A DNA stretch of 64,000 bases, from positions 394,466-458,465 of the forward strand of contig JACJOC010000049.1 in assembly GCA_014695345.1 (NCBI GenBank), written 5' to 3'. The notes beneath the pieces are model-generated. The model made no database searches and had not been told where the DNA came from. It worked only from the letters and a program-made list of their open reading frames with translations. This DNA is from Cyanobacteria bacterium FACHB-471. GTDB lineage: Bacteria > Cyanobacteriota > Cyanobacteriia > Elainellales > Elainellaceae. How positions within the stretch are numbered: the first letter of the stretch is position 1; each line of letters starts with the position of its first letter. Of the stretch, positions 9,277 to 18,071 are shown one piece after another. Position numbers and translations under genes: made by a program.

Positions 9277-9924
9277 ATGACCGAACAAACAGCGCGTGAA
9301 TTGTTTCAGGCTGCCTACGAAAATCGCTACACCTGGGATAAAAATTTCCCTGGTTTTACAGCCGACATCGAGCTAAAGCAAGGGGACCAAGTCTATAGAG
9401 GTAAAGCCCAGGTTAATCGCAATCTCAGCGTTGAGATAATCGATGTAGCAGATGAGCAGGCAAAGCAGGCGATCGAGGGGCAACTGCGCGAGGTGGCGAT
9501 TCACCGGATTCGTAGAAGCTTTGATGAAACGCACGGCAAAAATACCTTCGCGTTTGGTGAAACAGATGACACGGGCGCGGTCGAAATTCTGGTGAGCGGC
9601 AAGTCAGAGGGCGATCGCTACAAAGTTCGCAATAACGAAGTTTGTCTGGTTCATCGTCACATTCACGGCATTGTCGTCACCATCAACACTGCTAGCAGCC
9701 ATCAGACCGAGTCTGGCTATCTCTCCCACCGTTATGACTCGGTTTACAACGACCCTAAAACGGGCGAGCAAAAAGGCAGCGCTGAGCATGAAGATGAGTA
9801 CGAAAAAGTTGGGGATTACTACATCCTGACTCGTCGCTTGCTCAAATCAGAGGATCAAGGCAAGCAGACCGTTGATGAGTTTAATTTCTCCAACGTCAAG
9901 CTGCTTCAGCCTGTTGCAGTTTGA
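9277..9924 (+). CDS. DUF3386 domain-containing protein
   Basis: A 215-residue soluble protein of the cyanobacterial DUF3386 family. It starts at an ATG with AGGAG 10 bases upstream. Family blocks include the opening TARELFQAAYENRYTWD, the GFTADIELKQG strand, the charged central RRSFDETHGKNTFAFGE and the end DYYILTRRLLKSEDQGKQ. No signal peptide or transmembrane segment is present. It appears built mainly of beta strands. Function is not established. It precedes nfu by 60 bases on the same strand, so co-transcription is possible. Confidence 0.85.
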   Translation: MTEQTARELFQAAYENRYTWDKNFPGFTADIELKQGDQVYRGKAQVNRNLSVEIIDVADEQAKQAIEGQLREVAIHRIRRSFDETHGKNTFAFGETDDTGAVEILVSGKSEGDRYKVRNNEVCLVHRHIHGIVVTINTASSHQTESGYLSHRYDSVYNDPKTGEQKGSAEHEDEYEKVGDYYILTRRLLKSEDQGKQTVDEFNFSNVKLLQPVAV

Positions 9925-9984
9925 TTAGGCTGAATTTTGCAGTCTGATAGAATAGAACTAGTGCGAATCTCCGTAAGGTGAACT

Positions 9985-10227
9985 ATGCCTCAAACAATGG
10001 AACTCACGCCCGAGAATGTGGAAAAGGTGCTGGATGAATTGCGCCCTTACCTCATCTCTGATGGCGGCAACGTAGAACTGGTCGAGTTAGATGGCCCAAT
10101 CGTGCGGCTGCGGCTCCAGGGAGCCTGCGGTTCCTGCCCTAGCTCCACGATGACCCTGAAAATGGGCATCGAGCGCAGACTCCGCGAATATATTCCTGAG
10201 ATTGCTGAGGTTGAGCAAGCTTTCTAA
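9985..10227 (+). CDS. nfu: NifU C-terminal-domain Fe-S scaffold protein
   Basis: The 80-residue product is a stand-alone Nfu domain, the type called NifU-like or CnfU in cyanobacteria and plastids. It assembles a labile [4Fe-4S] or [2Fe-2S] cluster at a subunit interface and passes it to targets such as photosystem I and ferredoxin. The ligand motif CGSCPSS is at about 48-54, preceded by VRLRLQGA and followed by [19 protein letters not shown], all standard. The N-terminal [21 protein letters not shown] is the family start. The size is typical (74-80 residues). The ATG has GTAAGGTG just upstream. Confidence 0.96.
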   Translation: MPQTMELTPENVEKVLDELRPYLISDGGNVELVELDGPIVRLRLQGACGSCPSSTMTLKMGIERRLREYIPEIAEVEQAF

Positions 10228-10382
10228 GTCAGGCTCATCCGGTTGTTTCTCGCGATCGCACCTTTCAAGTTGATATGTGAAATTGCGATCGCCAAAATTA
10301 CAGTTACCGATTACTTTTAGAGCAGGGAAATTTTACGAGCTTTCCCTGCTTATTTTTATTTCTGTGGGTCGCCTCCTGGTTT

Positions 10383-12617
10383 ATGCCTTATCCTCTCTAC
10401 GTCGCCTTCATTTGGCATCAGCATCAGCCGCTATACAAAAGCCGCACCGTAGGTCACTATCAGTTGCCCTGGGTGAGACTGCACGGCACAAAAGATTATT
10501 TAGATTTGATCCTGCTGTTAGAGCGCTATCCCAGGCTGCACCAAACCGTGAATTTGGTGCCTTCCCTGATTCTGCAAATCGAAGATTATGTAGCAGGAAC
10601 AGCGTTTGATCCTTATCTGTCTCTGGCACTGAAGCCCGTCGAGCAGATTGACCAGGAGCAAAAGCAGTTTATTATTGAACACTTCTTTGACGCAAACCAT
10701 CACACGCTAGTTGACCCACATCCTCGCTATGCTGAGCTGTTTTATCAGCGGCAGGACAAGGGACGTGCTTGGTGTCTAGACAACTGGACCGCGCAAGACT
10801 ACAGCGACCTGCTGGCATGGCATAACCTGGCGTGGATCGATCCGCTGTTTTGGGATGACCCGGAAATCGCTCAGTGGCTGGAGCAGGGACGCAACTTTAG
10901 CTTGAGCGATCGCCAGCGAATCTATTCCAAACAGCGGCAAATCCTCAGCCGCATCATTCCCCATCATCGGCAGATGCAGGAAAGCGGGCAGCTAGAAGTT
11001 ATGACTACGCCGTATACGCATCCAATTTTGCCGCTGTTAGCAGACACCGATGCTGGACGAGTCGCCGTTCCAAACATGGCGCTGCCGCAACATCGGTTTC
11101 AGTGGGCAGAAGACATTCCGCGCCATTTGCGAAAAGCCAAGCAAATGTATAAAGAGCGCTTTGGTCGCGATCCGCGAGGCTTGTGGCCTTCAGAGCAATC
11201 TGTCAGTCCTGCAATTTTGCCCGATGTAGCGGCTCACGGGTTTGAATGGCTCTGCTCCGATGAGGCAGTGTTGGGCTGGACGCTAGGTCACTTCTTCCAT
11301 CGCGACGGTTCAGGTACTCTATTTGAGCCGGAAGTTCTCTACCGCCCCTATCGCCTAGAAACACCCCAGGGTGATTTATCGATCGTCTTCCGCGACCACC
11401 GTTTGTCTGACCTGATTGGCTTCACCTATGGCTCAATGGAGCCGCGTCAGGCAGCTTCTGATCTGGTGGGACAGTTGGAGGCGATCGCCCGCTCCCTCAA
11501 AGCCCGTCAATCCGACGGTAGCACCACCCTAGAAAATCCCTGGCTGGTCACGATCGCCCTTGACGGCGAAAACTGCTGGGAATATTACCAGCAAGATGGC
11601 AAACCTTTCCTGGAAGCGCTCTACCAAACCCTGAGTGACGACCCCAATCTGCAACTCGTCACCGTCGCCGAATTCCTCGACAAATTCCCCGCTACCGAAA
11701 CTATTCCTGCCAACAAACTGCACAGCGGCTCCTGGGTAGACGGCAGCTTCACCACCTGGATCGGCGACCCCGCCAAAAACCGCGCCTGGGACTTGCTCAC
11801 CGAAGCCCGACAGGTGCTAGCCAACCACCCCGAAGCGACCGAAGAAAATAACCCCGAAGCCTGGGAAGCCCTCTACGCAGCGGAAGGCTCTGACTGGTTC
11901 TGGTGGTTTGGCGAAGGGCATTCCTCTAACCAGGATGCGATGTTTGACCAGCTTTTCCGAGAACACTTAGCGGCACTGTATCAAGCATTAAATGAGCCAG
12001 TTCCCTTCAACGTGCGCCAACAGGTTGAAGTTCATGCTGAAAATGGCGATCGCCAGCCCCGTAGCTTTATTCACCCAACTGTAGATGGACGCGGAGACGA
12101 GCAAGACTGGGACAAAGCTGGGCGCATTGAGATTGGTGGCGCACGCGGTACCATGCACCGCAGCAGCCTCGCCCAGCGGCTTTGGTATGGCGTTGATCAC
12201 CTAAATTTCTATCTGCGTCTCGACTTCAAGGCAGCTACTCGCCCCGGAGTAGACATTCCCCCAGAGCTACACCTTCTCTGGTTCTATCCCGGTCGCACCA
12301 TGCACAACAGCCCAGCACCCTTGGCAGAATTGCCGGATGAGCCACCCGCAAACTACCTGTTTCACCATCATTTAGGGGTAAATCTGCTTACACAATCGAC
12401 CTGGTTTCAGGAAGCCGGAGAAAATTTCCAGTGGCATTCGCACCCCTGCCGCGCTAAAGCTGCTGTTGACTCTTGCCTGGAAATTGCTGTGCCTTGGGCA
12501 GACTTGCACACCATTGAACCAGACTGGTCTTTGCAGCTAGTTTTGATCCTGGCGGAGGACGGCTGTTATCGAAACTATTTGCCAGAAAATACTCTGGTGC
12601 CGCTGCAAGTGCCTTAG
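10383..12617 (+). CDS. Glycoside hydrolase family 57 (alpha-glucan-acting)
   Basis: The 744-residue protein has an N-terminal GH57 (beta/alpha)7 barrel and a long C-terminal beta domain. GH57 motifs are visible: HQHQP at 12-16, GLWPSEQSVSP with the expected nucleophile Glu at 271, and LDGENCWEYY with the expected acid/base Asp at 394. The C-terminal half has the DUF3536-like pattern SGSWVDGSFTTWIGDPAKNRAW and WFWWFGEGHSSNQDAMFD. GH57 enzymes include amylases, amylopullulanases, 4-alpha-glucanotransferases and branching enzymes, so this gene probably trims or remodels glycogen. No signal peptide is seen, which fits a cytoplasmic role. It is monocistronic, followed by REP palindromes. Confidence 0.92.
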   Translation: MPYPLYVAFIWHQHQPLYKSRTVGHYQLPWVRLHGTKDYLDLILLLERYPRLHQTVNLVPSLILQIEDYVAGTAFDPYLSLALKPVEQIDQEQKQFIIEHFFDANHHTLVDPHPRYAELFYQRQDKGRAWCLDNWTAQDYSDLLAWHNLAWIDPLFWDDPEIAQWLEQGRNFSLSDRQRIYSKQRQILSRIIPHHRQMQESGQLEVMTTPYTHPILPLLADTDAGRVAVPNMALPQHRFQWAEDIPRHLRKAKQMYKERFGRDPRGLWPSEQSVSPAILPDVAAHGFEWLCSDEAVLGWTLGHFFHRDGSGTLFEPEVLYRPYRLETPQGDLSIVFRDHRLSDLIGFTYGSMEPRQAASDLVGQLEAIARSLKARQSDGSTTLENPWLVTIALDGENCWEYYQQDGKPFLEALYQTLSDDPNLQLVTVAEFLDKFPATETIPANKLHSGSWVDGSFTTWIGDPAKNRAWDLLTEARQVLANHPEATEENNPEAWEALYAAEGSDWFWWFGEGHSSNQDAMFDQLFREHLAALYQALNEPVPFNVRQQVEVHAENGDRQPRSFIHPTVDGRGDEQDWDKAGRIEIGGARGTMHRSSLAQRLWYGVDHLNFYLRLDFKAATRPGVDIPPELHLLWFYPGRTMHNSPAPLAELPDEPPANYLFHHHLGVNLLTQSTWFQEAGENFQWHSHPCRAKAAVDSCLEIAVPWADLHTIEPDWSLQLVLILAEDGCYRNYLPENTLVPLQVP

Positions 12618-12653
12618 GATCGTGGACTAAATAACCTGCACAACCGTCCTACT

Positions 12654-12682
12654 GTAGGGGCATGGCATTGCCATGCCCCTAC
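12654..12682. repeat. REP-like palindrome (GTAGGGGC family)
   Basis: Perfect inverted repeat with 14-base arms (GTAGGGGCATGGCA) and a single-base loop, 37 bases after the GH57 stop codon. It may act as a transcription terminator or RNA-stabilising hairpin. Related palindromes with GTAGGGGC ends occur at 16935, 17948, 25045, 29508 and 44181. A second GC-rich repeat (about 12700-12743, ending GCCCATCCTACAG) directly abuts the next element. Confidence 0.8.
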
Positions 12683-12746
12683 TCAAGAATTACGTGGGGT
12701 GGATGTCCCACCTGTCGGGACGGGCAAGATGCCCATCCTACAGTAC

Positions 12747-12953
12747 TTAAACCATGATGCGATTGAGAACACACATCACCTTATCCGGGTAACGGGGAAC
12801 TGGAATCGGTTTGCTCCAGGCGCTTGCTTCGGCAACGCCAAGGGTATGTTGCCGAAGAATGTGTGCTTTGACATTGTCTTCAGTGCCGATCACAAGTGTA
12901 GTGAGAATGCGCGGATCGGGGTTAATTTGAATCAGAGCAGAATTATCAGTCAT
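12747..12953 (-). CDS. 68-residue conserved protein of the duplicated element (copy A)
   Basis: I do not recognise this small protein. It starts MTDNSALIQINPDPR, continues through a hydrophobic strand (TTLVIGTED) and an amphipathic region, and ends DKVMCVLNRIMV; there is no signal peptide, cysteine pair or known motif. It differs from the copy at 25711 at 19 of 207 bases; 13 changes are synonymous and 6 are not, and 12 fall at third positions, so the reading frame has been under purifying selection. GGAG lies 10 bases before the ATG in the conserved string GGAGTAAAACTGCC. The leader contains several stable hairpins. The antisense frame across this area is a shadow. Confidence 0.7.
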   Translation of the reverse strand: MTDNSALIQINPDPRILTTLVIGTEDNVKAHILRQHTLGVAEASAWSKPIPVPRYPDKVMCVLNRIMV

Positions 12954-13003
12954 GGCAGTTTTACTCCACTAAGGAAACGGGTTGAAGAGATACCCAAAAC
13001 CAA

Positions 13004-13209
13004 AGCCACCCTGCTGCTTTTTTGCCATAGCAAAGTCAGGGTGGCTAGTGGAGTGATAAACTGCCCTCTAGCCCTCCGAACTGTTGTCGCAGTTTTGAGG
13101 GTTAGTCGCCTGGGGCTGTTGACGCAGCTTCCAGGTGACGCTTGGATAACGGATATGTTTTTGTACTGAGGAACCAGACTACTTGAGAATAGAGCTTTTC
13201 GCAAGTGGT
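13004..13209 (-). ncRNA. Structured leader RNA of the duplicated element (copy A)
   Basis: Minus-strand RNA with four hairpins in order: ACCACTTG/CAAGTAGT (13202-13209 with 13178-13185, one mismatch), CCTGG-AA-GCTG/CAGC-C-CCAGG (131xx: 13109-13118 with 13125-13135), CCCTC-AA-AACTG/CAGTT-CG-GAGGG (13072-13101), and a 10-bp AGCCACCCTG/CAGGGTGGCT stem (13004-13046) followed by a T-rich run. The second stem differs in sequence from copy B but still pairs. The GGCGACTAACC after it resembles the core of HEARO/omega RNAs as I remember them, although no IscB gene follows. Confidence 0.55.
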
Positions 13210-13296
13210 TCTTGATACAGGTTTACAGGCTTGAAGTTTTGAATAGGGCGATCGCCTAGCTCTTCAAGAGAACTAACCTACCACTTAGAGATGGGT

Positions 13297-13560
13297 TCAT
13301 ACCAGGATGCCGTGAATGTGATTGGGCATGATCACAAATGCGTCCAGATTAAGGTTTGAAAAATAGAAAGGTAAGCGTTGCCAACAGGCATCAACCCTTT
13401 GCCCCAATTGATTCAACTGCATCTCACTATTGATGATTTCACCAAACAAACAGTCCCGCTGGTAGTCACAAATGGTAATGAAATACATGCCTACGGCGGT
13501 GTAATCATATCCTTTCAGCCGAATCGATCGCCGATGATGTTTGTCTAGGTCATATTTCAT
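13297..13560 (-). pseudogene. Truncated REP-associated Y1 (HUH) transposase
   Basis: The frame opens MKYDLDKHHRRSIRLKGYDY and runs through GMYFITICDYQRDCLFGEI to AFVIMPNHIHGILV, then a stop. This is the first half of a TnpA-REP/RAYT (COG1943) transposase. The HUH metal-binding motif (HIH in MPNHIHGI) is present. The C-terminal part with the catalytic tyrosine helix is gone, so the protein cannot be active. These single-strand transposases move or maintain REP palindromes, and such palindromes are frequent in this window. It may be what is left of the source that spread them or the neighbouring element. Confidence 0.85.
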
Positions 13561-14586
13561 GAAATCCACCAATGCATCCGATCGGTAAAATTCCCAGTTA
13601 GGAGGGGCGATATATCGACAATAAATTGAAGTTATTTCAGTCTATTCTCTAACACCATGGGTTTGAAGTAACAGTAGAAAAGAAAGCTTTGTCACCTGCT
13701 ACATCCAATAATTTTAATGTTTATGCAGTGCGTCGGTCATGAACTAACTGAGTTGATGTAATTCAATTGGTGAATACATAAGTTAACTTCTGGTTGCATT
13801 GGGTCAACAGGCGATCGCAGTTCCAACAAGGTTATCTGTAACCATCAAATTTTGCCGTTGAACTGCCTCATTTCTAGGCAGGGGCAAATAGATGTAGGCT
13901 ACAGCCCGCATGTTTCTCAGTTCTGTTGGGTCAAACATTCGCTCTACTCAAGCTACTACTTTTGTAAAGTATATTCAACGCAAGTATGAATATATATCAA
14001 AACTGATGCTGTTTTTTGATTGAGTGTTTCACAATTAAAGCAAAAGATGGCTTTGGAATAGCCAGTTTATAAATTAACTAGCGCGCTCTAGAAAAGCCGT
14101 TCTTCCTATGTTTTAAACTTGGGAAACGGCAGGTGTAGAGGAGTGTGAATGCGATCGCCCACAAACGACTGTTCACAGCAAAGATCAGATCTGATTTTTA
14201 ATTTCTTCAGCAAGAAAACATAGAACTTAACGTCAGCAGACTGTCGAATTGACGCTACAAGACTGGTTGACTGGCAAGCCTTCTAGGATGCCTATTTGCT
14301 CGAAAATCTACAGAACATAAAACGGCTTTTGACCGTTCTGGTGGAGGCAGAACGCTGTGCAATTCGCGTTTATCCGAAATCTGCAACATGACTTTTGGCA
14401 TTCATCGCACTTATGAACTGGCGCTAGCGATCGTAACGTTCATCAAGTTCAACTAGGTCTGATGGTTGTGTTGTTTGTGGATGGAGGCGTTCTCACGGAG
14501 CATCTCTACTGTGGTTAGCATGAGCGATCGCTAAATCAACCAGATTAATGCATTCATTAAAAGAATTTTAGGTTAGAGGTAATAAT
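13561..14586. other. 1-kb gene-poor region
   Basis: No convincing ORF on either strand. A few stretches (about 14270-14400) translate into protein-like fragments broken by stops, such as LLENLQNIKRLLTVLVEAE, which may be decayed coding sequence of unknown origin. The last part should hold the promoter of the pentapeptide-repeat gene at 14587. Confidence 0.5.
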
Positions 14587-15537
14587 ATGGACGCTCATGA
14601 ACTCCTGGAACGATACGCTGCTGGGGAGCGCAATTTTGACACTGTAGACTTGAGCGGAACCTACCTGAGCGGCGCAGATTTGCGCGGTGTAGATCTTAAA
14701 AAAGCAATCTTATGTGAAGCAGACTTGAGCGGTGCCTATCTCGTTGGGGCAGAGCTAAACGGAGTTGTTTTGCGAGAGGCGAATCTAAGCGGCGCTCGCT
14801 TGAGCGGTGCACATCTAAATGGAGCAGATTTATCCAAAGCCAATTTAGTAGGCGCAGATTTGAGCAGTACAACGCTGTGGAGAGCAGTCCTGAAACGGGC
14901 AAACCTTGCTGGCGCAAACCTCAACCGAGCTAGCCTCAACGAAGCAAACCTGGCAGAAGCAAACCTGGCTACGGCAGACCTAAGAGATGCAAAATTAACC
15001 GGGGCCAATTTGACCGGGGCAAACTTAAGCGAGGCAACGCTGGTAAAAGCTACCCTATGCAAGGCAAAGCTGGTGTTAGCCAGCCTGTGTGGCGCTAACT
15101 TAGAGCGGGCAGATTTAGCTGAAGCGAATTTGTCAGATTCAGATTTGAGTTGGGTGAATCTGGATGGTGCAAATTTGCGGGCGGCAAATCTAAGTCGGGT
15201 CAACCTGGGTGAAGCGGAGCTAACAGGAGCTAACCTATATCGAGCAAATTTAACTGCTGCAAAGCTAATTGTGGCAATCTTACGCGGGGCTAACCTGGAG
15301 CGGGCAGAGCTAATTAGTGCAAACCTATCAAGTGCGGATCTGAGTTGGGCAAATCTGGATGACGCAAACTTGAGCGGGGCCAACCTACATCGAGCCATTT
15401 TGGAAGATACGCGACTGAGTTCAACCATCTTGCGCGGCGCAGACTTAAATGAAGCAAAGCTAAATTCAGAAATTCATGCTCTCAATTTTTTGGATTTTAG
15501 CTGGGCAACTATGCCCGACGGTGCAGTTCACAGCTAA
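14587..15537 (+). CDS. Pentapeptide-repeat protein
   Basis: A 316-residue protein that, after a short N-terminal cap (MDAHELLERYAAGERNFDTV), is almost entirely A(D/N)Lxx pentapeptide repeats, about 50 of them, which fold as a right-handed quadrilateral beta helix. The cap resembles those of the two other pentapeptide proteins at 56019 and 56744, so all three are paralogs. It has no signal peptide or membrane segment. The ATG is preceded by AGGTAATAAT. Function of stand-alone cyanobacterial pentapeptide proteins is largely unknown; some bind DNA gyrase by mimicking DNA, but nothing here shows that. The long open frame on the opposite strand is an artefact of the repeat. Confidence 0.93.
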   Translation: MDAHELLERYAAGERNFDTVDLSGTYLSGADLRGVDLKKAILCEADLSGAYLVGAELNGVVLREANLSGARLSGAHLNGADLSKANLVGADLSSTTLWRAVLKRANLAGANLNRASLNEANLAEANLATADLRDAKLTGANLTGANLSEATLVKATLCKAKLVLASLCGANLERADLAEANLSDSDLSWVNLDGANLRAANLSRVNLGEAELTGANLYRANLTAAKLIVAILRGANLERAELISANLSSADLSWANLDDANLSGANLHRAILEDTRLSSTILRGADLNEAKLNSEIHALNFLDFSWATMPDGAVHS

Positions 15538-15660
15538 ATTGGAGTCTAGGTGTCATTAGTCCTTTGTCCATAGGTTATTGGTAGCTTTACAAATCACCCA
15601 TGACAAGGGACAAAGAACTAATGACAGAAGACAAACCGTTTAAGAAGCTGAGAAAAATCT

Positions 15661-16938
15661 GTGCTTGACCTGAAGCAAATCCGGGAAAAACCAGAGCAGA
15701 TTCAGGAACGTCTGAATTTGCGAGGAGGTTATGATCTAAAGCCAATTTTGGAACTCGACCAGCAGCAGCGAGAGCTAGAAATGAAGCGATCGCAGCTTCA
15801 GGCTCGAAGCAACGAAATTGGCAAACTGGTGGGTCAGAAAATGAAATCGGGTGCTGACCCCAAAGGCGAGGAAGTTCAGGAACTCCGAGATGAGGGAAAC
15901 CAGGTTAAAGCACACTTGAGTGAACTGGAACCTCAAGAAAGAGAGCTGAAAGCTCAGTTAGAAGCGTTGCTGCTGACACTACCCAATTTGCCCAGCGAGT
16001 CTACCCCCCTTGGCAAAAGCGAGGATGAGAACGTCGAGATTCGGCGTTGGGGCGACGAATATTTACCTAAAAATCCAGACATCCTGCCTCATTGGGAAAT
16101 TGGCGAAAAACTGAAGATTCTTAACTTTGAGCGATCGACTAAGGTGGCTCAAAGCCGGTTTGTGACGCTGATTGGAGCAGGGGCAGCGTTAGAGCGGGCG
16201 CTGATTCAGTTCATGCTCGATCGCCAAATTCAGGCGGGCTATGTGGAAGTGATTCCCCCGTTTCTGATCAATAGCCAGTCACTCACGGCATCGGGTCAGT
16301 TGCCCAAATTTTCTGAGGAAAGCTTTAAGTGCGATCGCGACGACCTTTGGCTCACCCCAACTGCCGAAGTTCCCGTCACCAACCTTTATCGGGACGAAAT
16401 CCTCTCCTCTGAAGAGTTGCCCATCCACCATTGCGCTTACACGCCCTGCTTTCGCCGTGAGGCAGGCAGCTACGGGCGAGACACCAGAGGCTTAATTCGC
16501 CTGCACCAGTTTAACAAAGTAGAGCTATTCAAGTTTGTTCACCCTGATAGCTCGGAGCAAGAACACCAGACCCTAACCCAAAATGCTGAAGCCATTCTGC
16601 AAGCGCTTCAACTGCCCTACCGAGTCATCGAGCTATGTACGGGCGATCTGGGTTTCTCTGCCGGAAAGACCTACGATCTGGAAGTTTGGCTTCCCTCATC
16701 GGGCAAATACCGGGAAATTTCAAGCTGCTCCAACTGTTACGACTTTCAGGCGCGGCGCGGCAACATTCGGTTCAAGGAACCTGGTAAAAAAGGAACTCAG
16801 TTTGTTCACACGCTCAACGGCTCCGGATTGGCGGTTGGTCGCACGATGGCAGCCATTCTGGAGAACTACCAGCAGCCTGACGGCACGATTCGCCTACCGG
16901 AAGTGCTACAGCCTTATTTAGGACGCGAAACGCTGTAG
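15661..16938 (+). CDS. serS: Seryl-tRNA synthetase
   Basis: This 425-residue class II aminoacyl-tRNA synthetase charges tRNA-Ser with serine (and tRNA-Sec where present). It starts at a GTG ([17 protein letters not shown] follows). Residues 30-105 form the N-terminal antiparallel coiled coil that grips the long variable arm of tRNA-Ser. Motif 2 is [15 protein letters not shown] with the following [11 protein letters not shown], and motif 3 is [20 protein letters not shown]. Length is normal. The stop codon TAG is part of the GTAGGGGC arm of a REP-like inverted repeat (16935-16999), so the repeat landed at, or created, the gene end. Confidence 0.98.
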   Translation: MLDLKQIREKPEQIQERLNLRGGYDLKPILELDQQQRELEMKRSQLQARSNEIGKLVGQKMKSGADPKGEEVQELRDEGNQVKAHLSELEPQERELKAQLEALLLTLPNLPSESTPLGKSEDENVEIRRWGDEYLPKNPDILPHWEIGEKLKILNFERSTKVAQSRFVTLIGAGAALERALIQFMLDRQIQAGYVEVIPPFLINSQSLTASGQLPKFSEESFKCDRDDLWLTPTAEVPVTNLYRDEILSSEELPIHHCAYTPCFRREAGSYGRDTRGLIRLHQFNKVELFKFVHPDSSEQEHQTLTQNAEAILQALQLPYRVIELCTGDLGFSAGKTYDLEVWLPSSGKYREISSCSNCYDFQARRGNIRFKEPGKKGTQFVHTLNGSGLAVGRTMAAILENYQQPDGTIRLPEVLQPYLGRETL

Positions 16939-16999
16939 GGGCAGGTTTAGTCACAAAGCGGCAATTGAGGGCAGGGATTCTGGCAAAACCTGCCCCTAC
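16935..16999. repeat. REP-like inverted repeat overlapping the serS stop codon
   Basis: Arms of 14 bases, GTAGGGGCAGGTTT and its complement, flank a 37-base centre. The serS stop TAG is bases 2-4 of the left arm. Being between two convergent genes, it may also serve as a bidirectional terminator. Confidence 0.8.
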
Positions 17000-17009
17000 T
17001 GAGACTGAA

Positions 17010-17768
17010 CTAAGGCAAACTAAGCTTGTGATTGTTCTGCTTTGCCCCAGACCCTCGATAGATTCGCTCAGATTGCTCTGGAGGTAGCCATCTGGCTCCT
17101 GGGAAGTGAACTTCAGGAGTCGCTTCATCCTCGACATAAACTGTAAACTGACTTTGCGGCGGCACGTAGGCATGGTGAACCGGATCGTAAGCAAAGACTT
17201 CGCCTGTTTCGATGTGGTAGATCCAGGCGTGGAGACTGAGCTTGTCCTGATAGAGCTTGGAGCGCACCACAGGATAAGTCCGCAGGTTCTCAATTTGGGT
17301 GAGCACGTTTTCGGCGGTCGCCAACTCCAGCAATTCCTCACCGTGGCGATCGCTGTAATTTTCTTTTAGTACTCGCCGCGTTGCCTCAGCGTGTTTGAGC
17401 CAGTCGCAGACCAGCGGCATTTCTTCCTCAAGCTCGTTGAGCTTTAAGAGCCCCTTCATTGCGCCACAGTGAGAATGCCCGCAGACGATGATCTGCTCAA
17501 TTCCCAGGGCATGGATCGCATATTCGATCGCGGCTCCTTCCCCACCATTTGCTGCCCCATAGGGAGGAATAATATTACCCGCATTGCGAACCACAAACAG
17601 TTCGCCCACTTGAGCTTGAGTAATCAGATTGGGATCAACCCGTGAATCAGAACAAGCGATAAACAGCACTCGCGGCTTCTGACCGTGCGCGAGTTGCTCA
17701 AACAATTCTTGGTGCTGGCTAAAATAGCTGGTCTGAAAATCACGCAGACCTTTAATCAGTTTTCTCAT
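17010..17768 (-). CDS. ccaA: Beta-class carbonic anhydrase, carboxysomal IcfA/CcaA type
   Basis: The protein of about 252 residues interconverts CO2 and bicarbonate and, in carboxysomes, supplies CO2 to Rubisco. From the upstream ATG (17777) zinc ligands are Cys42 of ACSDSRVDP, His101 and Cys104 of CGHSHCGAM; Asp44 and Arg46 form the usual pair. I prefer the ATG at 17768, giving MRKLIKGLRDFQTSYFSQHQ, because that is how the Synechococcus IcfA sequence begins. The C-terminal extension past the catalytic domain, ending ARWLPPEQSERIYRGSG, is like the carboxysomal enzymes, whose tails bind shell or assembly proteins. It is not in a ccm operon here, as is usual for ccaA. Confidence 0.9.
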   Translation of the reverse strand: MRKLIKGLRDFQTSYFSQHQELFEQLAHGQKPRVLFIACSDSRVDPNLITQAQVGELFVVRNAGNIIPPYGAANGGEGAAIEYAIHALGIEQIIVCGHSHCGAMKGLLKLNELEEEMPLVCDWLKHAEATRRVLKENYSDRHGEELLELATAENVLTQIENLRTYPVVRSKLYQDKLSLHAWIYHIETGEVFAYDPVHHAYVPPQSQFTVYVEDEATPEVHFPGARWLPPEQSERIYRGSGAKQNNHKLSLP

Positions 17769-17947
17769 GGCCCTCATTCCCCGTAGGAGTCCATCCTACC
17801 GTTTTGGCACGGCATTTTTCCGTCTATGTAGCGAATTGTAGGAGTAGATTTTGTTCTACCTCCCATAACAAAAACGGATAATCCTCCGGTTGCCCTTTAA
17901 CTAGGTTGCCAATATGGGGATGATTCACGGCTATTTATCCAAAAACT

Positions 17948-17975
17948 GTAGGGGCGTTTCACGAAACGCCCCTAC
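17948..17975. repeat. REP-like palindrome
   Basis: Arms GTAGGGGCGTTTC and its complement around a 2-base centre, in the spacer upstream of the carbonic anhydrase gene. Almost the same palindrome recurs at 25045 and 44181. Confidence 0.8.
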
Positions 17976-18009
17976 GAGATTTATGCTTTTCCAAAAGGCT
18001 GTCTTGCGA

Positions 18010-18044
18010 GGAGGGGGATGTGGTTCTAGCCCACATCCCCCTCC
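18010..18044 (-). terminator. GC-rich hairpin downstream of the HHL1-like gene
   Basis: Arms GGAGGGGGATGTGG (18010-18023) and its complement (18031-18044) with a 7-base loop, 27 bases after the end of the HHL1-like gene on the minus strand. No clear T run follows, so it could equally be a REP-type repeat. Confidence 0.5.
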
Positions 18045-18071
18045 CTACAAAATGGCTTGATTGAAGCTGTC

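Larger units (their letters stand above)
12745..13250 (-). repeat. Copy A of a duplicated structured-RNA/small-protein element
   Basis: Read on the minus strand, this segment matches 25345-25919 on the plus strand: same order of a 5-prime hairpin, a CCTG-to-CAGG stem, GGCGACTAACCCTC, a long hairpin and then a 68-codon ORF. Similarity begins near a GCGATCGCC at about 13250 and stops right at the ORF stop codon (12747), beyond which the copies differ completely. The two copies are in opposite orientation about 12.4 kb apart. A truncated Y1 transposase lies 45 bases beyond the 5-prime end, hinting at mobility. Confidence 0.8.

Noticed and set aside
13081..13110. GAGGGTTAGT string, as found in the tracrRNA of type V-K CRISPR-associated transposons
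   Set aside because: No Cas12k, Tns genes or CRISPR repeat in the window; the match is short and on the strand opposite to the conserved ORF.
12699..13169. 156-codon plus-strand frame over copy A (and its equivalent 25429-25872 minus over copy B)
   Set aside because: Substitutions between the copies fall at third positions of the other strand's 68-codon ORF, so these are antisense shadows.
12950..13204. 84- and 106-codon frames upstream of the 68-residue ORFs (the second at 25394-25714)
   Set aside because: They overlay the hairpins; similarity between copies is explained by RNA conservation, and the frames diverge completely after the last hairpin.
14736..15428. 230-codon minus-strand frame opposite the pentapeptide gene (also 56992-57510)
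   Set aside because: Repeat sequence keeps the opposite strand open; the products are Ala/Arg/Ser/Phe-rich with no family features.
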